Below the pieces are notes generated by a model. It saw only the letters and a program-made list of their open reading frames with translations. It had not been told where the DNA came from and did not search any database. From Planctomycetota bacterium (GTDB lineage Bacteria > Planctomycetota > UBA8742 > UBA2392), in NCBI GenBank assembly GCA_019636215.1, contig JAHBXZ010000002.1:124001-188000 (forward strand): DNA of 64,000 nucleotides, written 5' to 3'. A program made the translations under genes and the position numbers. This document shows, in pieces, positions 58,497 to 64,000 of this stretch. How positions within the stretch are numbered: position 1 is the stretch's first letter; each line of letters opens with the position of its first letter.

Positions 58497-60569
58497 CTAG
58501 TCCTTGATGTCCCCGCGGGCAAAGATGCTGGCCACAAAGTTCAGCAGGTCTGTCGCGCTGGTGTCGTTGTAACCGTACCGGTCAATCAGCCGCTGCTTTA
58601 CAACGTCGATCTTGGCCTGAGTTTCTTTGTCCACGACGTTGCTGACCAGGCTGGTCAGCTTGATGCTGTCCTTCTGGTCTTCAAACAGCTTCAGTTCCAG
58701 GGCGCGGTGCAGGCGCTCGTTCGTGCGGTAATCAAACGTGCGGCCTTCCAGCGCCAGCGCGCCAATGTAGTTCATGATCTCGCGGCGGAAGTCGTCTTTG
58801 CGGCTGTCCTGGATGTCGATCTTTTCCTCGATGCTGCGCATGAAGCGCTCGTCGGCCTCCTCAAGCTCGCCGGTGTACTTGTTGCGTACGCGCTCGCGCT
58901 GTGTGTATGCCTTGACGTGGTCAATGTAGTTGCTGCACAGGCGTGAAATCGCCTCTTCGTCGGCGGAAATCGCGCGCTGCACCTCGTTCTTGGCGATCTC
59001 CTCGTACTCCTGCCGCACCACTCCCAGCAGTTCCTTGTAGCGCTTCTTGGTGTCCTCGTTGCTGATCAGGCTGTGGTGCTTCAGGCCTTCTTCAAGCTCG
59101 TTCATCACCATGAACGGGTTGACCGTGTCCGTGTTCGGATAGTTGACAATGGCATTGCTGATCTTGTCCTGGATGTACCGCGGGCTGATGCCCAGCATGC
59201 CCTCGTGCTTGGCCTCAGAGCGCAGCTCGCGGATGTTGTCTTCGGTAAAGCCAGGAATGGCCTTGCCGTTGTAAAGCTTCAGCTTCTGCAGCAGGCCCAG
59301 GCCTGACCGCTTGGGGTCTTCCAGCCGGGTCAGGATGGCCCACATGGCGGCAATCTCGATGGTGTGCGGCGCGATGTGCTTATTGACGCGGTCGTGCTTG
59401 AAATCCTTGTTGTAGATACGGATCTCGTGGTCCAGCACAGTGTTGTAGGGCACGTCGATCTTCACCGTGCGGTCGCGGAACGCCTCCATCAGCTCGTTGC
59501 TTTGCAGGCGGCGGTACTCAGGTTCGTTGGTGTGGCCGATGATGACTTCGTCGATGTCGGTCTGCGGGAACTTCTTGGGTTTAATCGAGTGTTCCTGCGA
59601 GGCACCCAGCAGGTCGTACAGGAAGGCCACGTCGAGCTTGAGCACTTCAATGAACTCGACCAGCCCGCGGTTGGCGACATTGAACTCGCCATCGAAGTTG
59701 AAGGCGCGCGGGTCGGAATCCACGCCGTAAAACGCGATTTTGCGGTAGTTGACGTCGCCGGTGAGCTCCGTGGCGTCCTGGTTCTTTTCGTCCTTGGGCT
59801 GAAAGGTGCCGATGCCCATGCGGTCTTTTTCGCTGATCAGCATGCGCTTGACGACAACGTAGTTGTCCACCACTTCGCGCCAATTGCCGTTGTGCTTGTT
59901 CAGCAGGTCGTTGAGGATCTTGCGCGACAACGGGTCAAGGTCGCCGTCTACCCGCAGCTTGTAGGGCAGGTTTGAAGTCTCGTTCAACTGCTGCAGCAGG
60001 CGCGCGCGGGGTTCCTGCGGAATCAGCTTCAGCGGGTCCTCGTGCATCGGGCTCCAGATCACGTCGGCACCCGTCACTTCGTCCTTCAGCTTCCAGCCAA
60101 AGGTGTACAGGCGGCCCTCGTTGGAGCGCGAGTATCTCTCCAGCCCGCGTTTGAGCAGCCGCGTGATCGTCGACTTTGCGCTGCCCACCGGGCCATGCAG
60201 CAACAGCACGCGCTTTTCCGTGCCGAAATTGTACGCGGCACTCTTGAAGTGGCTGACCAGCTGCATCAGCTGGCGCTCAATGCCGAACACGGCCTCGCGT
60301 CCGGCAGTGAACGGGTCGGCGAAAAACTTGTAACGAACCAGCCGTTCCTTGTACTGGACGAAGTCCTCTGAGCCGTGGCTGAGAATCATGTCGTACATGC
60401 GCTGGTGCGCGTTGCGCACAATACGCGGCTCTTCAGTCACCATCTTTAGGTAATCCGAGAAGCTGCCCTGCCACTGAAGATCGCGGTAGGTACGCACCTC
60501 GGGGCTGTCGCCGATGGCGTCAAGGATCTGGCTGACGCTGGAAGTGACTGCCGGCTTCTTGGCTGCCAT
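58497..60569 (-). CDS. prkA: Serine protein kinase PrkA (YeaG-like)
   Basis: This 690-residue protein has an AAA+-like ATPase module with Walker [10 protein letters not shown] at 126-134 and I-G-H-T-N-E-P in the sensor region, followed by the PrkA C-terminal kinase-like domain. The opening [14 protein letters not shown] and the central [18 protein letters not shown] are characteristic. In E. coli and Bacillus it is linked to stress and starvation responses together with YeaH. It heads a four-gene minus-strand operon. Confidence 0.93.
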   Translation of the reverse strand: MAAKKPAVTSSVSQILDAIGDSPEVRTYRDLQWQGSFSDYLKMVTEEPRIVRNAHQRMYDMILSHGSEDFVQYKERLVRYKFFADPFTAGREAVFGIERQLMQLVSHFKSAAYNFGTEKRVLLLHGPVGSAKSTITRLLKRGLERYSRSNEGRLYTFGWKLKDEVTGADVIWSPMHEDPLKLIPQEPRARLLQQLNETSNLPYKLRVDGDLDPLSRKILNDLLNKHNGNWREVVDNYVVVKRMLISEKDRMGIGTFQPKDEKNQDATELTGDVNYRKIAFYGVDSDPRAFNFDGEFNVANRGLVEFIEVLKLDVAFLYDLLGASQEHSIKPKKFPQTDIDEVIIGHTNEPEYRRLQSNELMEAFRDRTVKIDVPYNTVLDHEIRIYNKDFKHDRVNKHIAPHTIEIAAMWAILTRLEDPKRSGLGLLQKLKLYNGKAIPGFTEDNIRELRSEAKHEGMLGISPRYIQDKISNAIVNYPNTDTVNPFMVMNELEEGLKHHSLISNEDTKKRYKELLGVVRQEYEEIAKNEVQRAISADEEAISRLCSNYIDHVKAYTQRERVRNKYTGELEEADERFMRSIEEKIDIQDSRKDDFRREIMNYIGALALEGRTFDYRTNERLHRALELKLFEDQKDSIKLTSLVSNVVDKETQAKIDVVKQRLIDRYGYNDTSATDLLNFVASIFARGDIKD

Positions 60570-60659
60570 GGGTGGTGCCTCCTGGGTGCTGCCCCAATCC
60601 TAAAGTGTAACAGTCCCGGTGGGGGACGAAAGTTCCCGAAACACCCTGTGGAAAGCCTG

Positions 60660-61493
60660 TTAGCGAGTGCGCGAACGCGGATCCAGCCAATCGCGCAAAC
60701 CATCACCGAATAAGTTGAACCCAAGCACGGTAAACAGGATGCACAAACCGGCCACGCCAACCTGAAATGCACCTTGAGTGGGAGAGTTCCAACCCGCCTT
60801 GAGAATCAGGCCCCATTCGGGGTCGAACGGGTCGCCGCCCAGGCCCAGAAATGCAAGCCCGGCAACATTCAAGATGGCGCTGCCCACACCCAGTGTAGCC
60901 AGCACAATCAGCGGGGTCAGGCAGTTCGGAAGCACATGCCGCAGCAGGATGCGCAGGTGCGAGTAGCCCAGCGACCGCGCGGATTCGATGTACTCCATCG
61001 ACTTGATGCGCAGGACCTCGGCCCGCATCTGCCGCGCGAACTGAGGCGCCCCGACAATGCCCACGGCAACCACCAGGTTGTCCAGCGACTTGCCAAGGAT
61101 GGCCACCATCACGACAGCAAGCAGGAAACTGGGAAAGCTCATCATGAAATCGACCAAGCGCATCAGTGCCAGGTCCACCCATCGCCCGACATAACCAGCC
61201 AGCGCGCCTATGGCACCGCCGATGAGGAGGGCAAGCAGGGTTGCCAGTATCGCGATGCGCAGTGTGGTGCGCGCCCCGTACACTATTCGCGAAAGCAGGT
61301 CATAGCCCTGGCCGTCCAGCCCCAGCGGGTGCCCCGACGAGGGCGCGGCGAAGAACTCATACGACACAGGGTCGCGCGGCCCCCAAGGCGTCAGTATGGG
61401 CGCCGCAAGTGCTGCCAAGGACACAATCAGTACCAGCACAAAGCCAACCTGGGCAGGCCTGTGGCGCATGAAGAACTTCAGGGCGTCGCGCAT
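60660..61493 (-). CDS. Dipeptide/oligopeptide ABC transporter permease, DppC-like
   Basis: This 277-residue permease has six transmembrane helices. The N-terminal R-H-R-P-A-Q-V-G-F and P-L-G-L-D-G-Q-G-Y-D-L-L-S-R-I are typical of DppC/OppC, and the EAA-type loop E-S-A-R-S-L-G-Y-S-H-L-R-I-L-L-R-H-V-L-P-N binds the ATPase. ATG 61493 overlaps the DppB-like stop; a TTG one codon earlier is possible. The ATPase genes expected downstream (DppD/DppF) are not present; prkA follows. Confidence 0.9.
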   Translation of the reverse strand: MRDALKFFMRHRPAQVGFVLVLIVSLAALAAPILTPWGPRDPVSYEFFAAPSSGHPLGLDGQGYDLLSRIVYGARTTLRIAILATLLALLIGGAIGALAGYVGRWVDLALMRLVDFMMSFPSFLLAVVMVAILGKSLDNLVVAVGIVGAPQFARQMRAEVLRIKSMEYIESARSLGYSHLRILLRHVLPNCLTPLIVLATLGVGSAILNVAGLAFLGLGGDPFDPEWGLILKAGWNSPTQGAFQVGVAGLCILFTVLGFNLFGDGLRDWLDPRSRTR

Positions 61494-62515
61494 CAAGCGG
61501 CACCCCCGTGTCGAAGCCGCGGATCAATCAGCGTGTAGCTGATGTCCGTCAGCAGGTTCACGGCAACAAAGAACGTGGCGACAACCAGCACGCTGGCCTG
61601 CAGCGGTTTGCCGTCCAGGATGATCACCGCATGCACCACATAGGTGCCCAGTCCCGGCCACGAAAATATTGTTTCGGTCAGCACGGCGCCGCCCAGCAGG
61701 TAGCCGAACTGCGTACCGATGCTCGTGATCACCGGGATCAGTGCATTGCGCAGGGCGTGGCGCATGACAATGGGCGTGGTCGAAAGACCTTTGGCCCGGG
61801 CGGTTCGAATGTAGTCCTGACCCAGTACCTCCAGCATGTTGGCGCGCGTCATTCGCGCGATCAACGCCGTGGGCACAGTGGCCAGAACCATGGCCGGCAA
61901 CGCCAGGTGATGCAGTAGTTCAAGCGTCAGTTCAACGCTGTTGTAACGGAACATGGCCTCCAGGATGAAAAACCCCGTGGCGGGCACGAAGCCTTCCCAA
62001 GTCGCGGTGTCATACCGGCCGCCAAAGGGCAGAATGCCCGCTCCGCCAGCCAGCGCCTGCTGGGCCAGAAACCCCAGCCAGAAAATCGGCATGCTTACGC
62101 CGACCAGCGCGAAGCCCAGGCAGAGAAAGTCCATCACGCCGCGTGGCCGCACCGCCGCCAGCACACCAAGGCTGATGCCGACAATTGATGCCAGCAACAT
62201 GGCGGCCAGGGCCAACTCAATCGTGGCCGGCACCTTCAGCGCAAGTTCGTCGGCCACCGGTCTGCCTGAAAAGAAACTGCGGCCGAAGTCGCCGCGCAGA
62301 ACGTTGCCGAGAAAATCAAAGTACTGCACGTGCAGCGGCCTGTTCAGGCCCAGTTCTTGCCGTACCTGCGCCATCTGCTCTGGTGTAGCTTCTTGCCCCA
62401 GCAGCACGGCCGTGGGGTCGCCGGGCAGGGCATGCAACAGCAGAAAACTGGCGACGCTGATGGCCAGCAGCATCGGGATTGCGGCAAGCAGGCGTCGCAG
62501 GATGTTGCTGAACAT
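61493..62515 (-). CDS. Dipeptide/oligopeptide ABC transporter permease, DppB-like
   Basis: This 340-residue permease has about six transmembrane helices. It shows L-P-G-D-P near the N-terminus, L-G-L-N-R-P-L-H-V-Q-Y, and the EAA loop Y-I-R-T-A-R-A-K-G-L-S-T-T-P-I-V-M-R-H-A-L-R-N. The C-terminal G-T-Q-F-G-Y-L-L-G-G-A-V-L-T-E-T-I-F-S-W-P-G is the standard DppB signature. It starts 48 bases after the binding-protein stop. Confidence 0.92.
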   Translation of the reverse strand: MFSNILRRLLAAIPMLLAISVASFLLLHALPGDPTAVLLGQEATPEQMAQVRQELGLNRPLHVQYFDFLGNVLRGDFGRSFFSGRPVADELALKVPATIELALAAMLLASIVGISLGVLAAVRPRGVMDFLCLGFALVGVSMPIFWLGFLAQQALAGGAGILPFGGRYDTATWEGFVPATGFFILEAMFRYNSVELTLELLHHLALPAMVLATVPTALIARMTRANMLEVLGQDYIRTARAKGLSTTPIVMRHALRNALIPVITSIGTQFGYLLGGAVLTETIFSWPGLGTYVVHAVIILDGKPLQASVLVVATFFVAVNLLTDISYTLIDPRLRHGGAA

Positions 62516-62563
62516 AATCGCAGGTCATGCGCCTGCCGTCGCAGCGGGGCGCAGCCGAAAGCA

Positions 62564-64000
62564 CTATTCCTCGAAAGCCGCCTTGTGGAAGCGAAACGTG
62601 CCCGTTGAGTCCACCTCGACGCCCTTGAGCTTGCTGTCCCAGGCGTAGCTCTGCTCGGCTGACACCAGCGGCACCATGGGTCGGAACTCGTCGTGGACCC
62701 ATTTCTCAAGTTCGAAGTACCTGGCCTCGCGCTCTGTGCGGTTTGTTTCTACGCCAGCCGCGTCAACCTTTTTGGCAACATCCAGGTGAAAGAACCGTGT
62801 GTTGTTGTTGCCTGCGGGCTTTCCGTCGCTGCCCGAAAGCAGAGGCCCCCAGAAGTTGTGCGGTTCGCCGGTATCGCCCATCCAGCCGATCAGGACCAGG
62901 GGGTAGTCGCCACGGTTGACTCGCGCCGTCAGCTCGGCCAGCGGGGCCTTGTCCAGAACCACTGTCAGCCCGACTTCTTTCAGCTGCTGCTGAATAAAGT
63001 TCGCCACTTCGTCCGGGTACAGCAGGTAGGGGCGCGCGGTGTCAGGCAGGTACATTTTGAGCTCCTTGCCCTCGGCACCCGCTGCCTTAACCAGTTGCCG
63101 CGCGCGCTCAAGAGCTTCGCTGCGTGGCAGGCTGTCGGCTTTGGGCTTATAGCCCTTGGGGTGGCCCAGCATGGTGGGCGGGATCAGCACATGCTGCGGT
63201 TTTGCGCGGCCGGCAAACTTTGCCACCATCGGCTCACGGTTGATGGCCAGGGCAATCGCCTCGCGCACGTTACGGTCGGCGGTGATGTGGCCGTCTTCCT
63301 CGCGGCAATTCATGGCCAGATAGCACAGGTTCTGGCCCTGCCACGTGTACAGAGTGACCTTCGGGTTCTTGCCGATGCTGTCCCAGTCCGGTGGGTCAAG
63401 GCTGTCAATGAAGTGTACGTCGCCGGCAACCAGCCGCTGGGTGCGGGTGCGCATGTCCTGCTGCGTCTGGAACACAATGCGCTCAATCTTCGGCGCACCG
63501 CCATGGAACCCGGCGAATGACGTCAGTGTGATGTCCGTGCCGTCCTTGTAATCGGCGGGTGTCTTGATGGTGTACGCGCCAGTGCCCGCCGGGTTGCTGG
63601 TGATCCAGGCTTTGCGTTCTTCGACCTTGAGCGTCGCCAGGTGGTCTATGGCCTTGGGGCTGACAATCATGGCGCTGTGGATGCCCAGTGTGCCCAGAAA
63701 GCGCGGGTTAGGCGACTTGTGGGTGATTACTACAGTCCAGTCGTCGGTGGCCTCGACGGACTTCACGTCCTTGAAGTAACTGTCCCTGTAGGGGCGTTCC
63801 ATTGGCCTGGCCGGGTGGTCCTCTAGCACCATGCGATCCAGCGACTTTTTCACGGCCTGGGCGTTGAGGTCTGTGCCATCGTGGAACTTCACACCTTTCT
63901 TGATCTTGAAAGTGTAGACGGTGCTGTCGGCATTGATCGTCCAGTCATCGGCCAGCCCGCCCTTCTCCCACACGACTTCAGCGGTGCCAACGCTGGCCTT
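62564..64000 (-). CDS. Extracellular solute-binding protein family 5, DppA/OppA-like (5' partial)
   Basis: This is a periplasmic peptide-binding protein of an ABC importer. The frame remains open to the window edge (K-A-S-V-G-T-A-E-V before the GTG at 63973), so the N-terminus and signal peptide lie outside. Family 5 features are seen: L-A-D-D-W-T near the N-terminal end, F-K-I-K-K-G-V-K-F-H-D-G-T, A-V-K-K-S-L-D-R and N-V-R-E-A-I-A-L-A-I-N-R. It is followed by the DppB- and DppC-like permeases in the usual order. Confidence 0.93.
   Translation of the reverse strand, partial: KASVGTAEVVWEKGGLADDWTINADSTVYTFKIKKGVKFHDGTDLNAQAVKKSLDRMVLEDHPARPMERPYRDSYFKDVKSVEATDDWTVVITHKSPNPRFLGTLGIHSAMIVSPKAIDHLATLKVEERKAWITSNPAGTGAYTIKTPADYKDGTDITLTSFAGFHGGAPKIERIVFQTQQDMRTRTQRLVAGDVHFIDSLDPPDWDSIGKNPKVTLYTWQGQNLCYLAMNCREEDGHITADRNVREAIALAINREPMVAKFAGRAKPQHVLIPPTMLGHPKGYKPKADSLPRSEALERARQLVKAAGAEGKELKMYLPDTARPYLLYPDEVANFIQQQLKEVGLTVVLDKAPLAELTARVNRGDYPLVLIGWMGDTGEPHNFWGPLLSGSDGKPAGNNNTRFFHLDVAKKVDAAGVETNRTEREARYFELEKWVHDEFRPMVPLVSAEQSYAWDSKLKGVEVDSTGTFRFHKAAFEE

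Overview
The window is a GC-rich, gene-dense bacterial chromosome segment with a Gram-negative-type envelope (a lipoprotein signal, a family 9 glycosyltransferase, several secreted proteins). The family mix suggests Planctomycetota or a near relative: a GldF/GldG-type ABC system, a PrkA/DUF444 operon, secreted prenyltransferase-repeat and TPR proteins, REC-PP2C phosphatases and an ECF sigma factor. No rRNA or marker phylogeny was available, so this placement is an inference. No insertion sequence, prophage or CRISPR array was seen.

Layout. (1) 1-9106 is a compact histidine operon, hisZ-G-D-C-B-H-A-(hisA paralogue)-F-IE, mostly with 4-base start/stop overlaps. Two features are unusual: a second HisA-fold protein lacking the catalytic residues, and a HisI-HisE protein with a C-terminal RelA/SpoT-type HD (ppGpp hydrolase) domain. 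(2) 9107-16979 holds a hairpin cluster, tRNA-Val, an O-methyltransferase, a 3-methyladenine DNA glycosylase, two glutathione peroxidases, coaD, sucC without sucD, an alpha-oxoamine synthase and a lipoprotein hydrolase. (3) 16980-24764 holds a FAD oxidoreductase, a PHP phosphoesterase, a FluC channel, rpsA and two tandem response-regulator phosphatases. (4) 24774-33021 (minus strand) is a five-gene Gld-like ABC operon that includes a DUF4340-parvulin fusion. (5) 33172-39889 holds an ECF sigma/anti-sigma-like pair, secreted proteins, an ATP-grasp enzyme, tRNA-Lys and two paralogous secreted TPR proteins. (6) 40010-51995 looks like a CoA-dependent aromatic-acid catabolic cluster (thioesterase, benzoate-CoA-ligase-like enzyme, SDR, RidA, MarR, crotonase, acyl-CoA dehydrogenase, ferredoxin, Old Yellow Enzyme with an FN3 tail), interrupted by a VapBC module and an SGNH-like membrane protein. 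(7) 52019-60569 holds small genes, a prenyltransferase-repeat protein and a prkA...DUF444 operon carrying two extra genes. (8) 60660-64000 is a dipeptide-type ABC importer whose binding-protein gene runs off the window.

Intergenic DNA is unusual. Three families of low-complexity inverted repeats occur. One is built from GTTGAC/GTCAAC units (four copies, each next to the 5' end of a gene), one from CACAGATG units, and one is telomere-like and G-quadruplex-capable. A separate block of four adjacent hairpins follows the his operon.

The most interesting observations are the HisIE-RSH fusion, the catalytically dead HisA paralogue inside the his operon, the Old Yellow Enzyme-FN3 fusion in a catabolic cluster, and the rewired PrkA operon.
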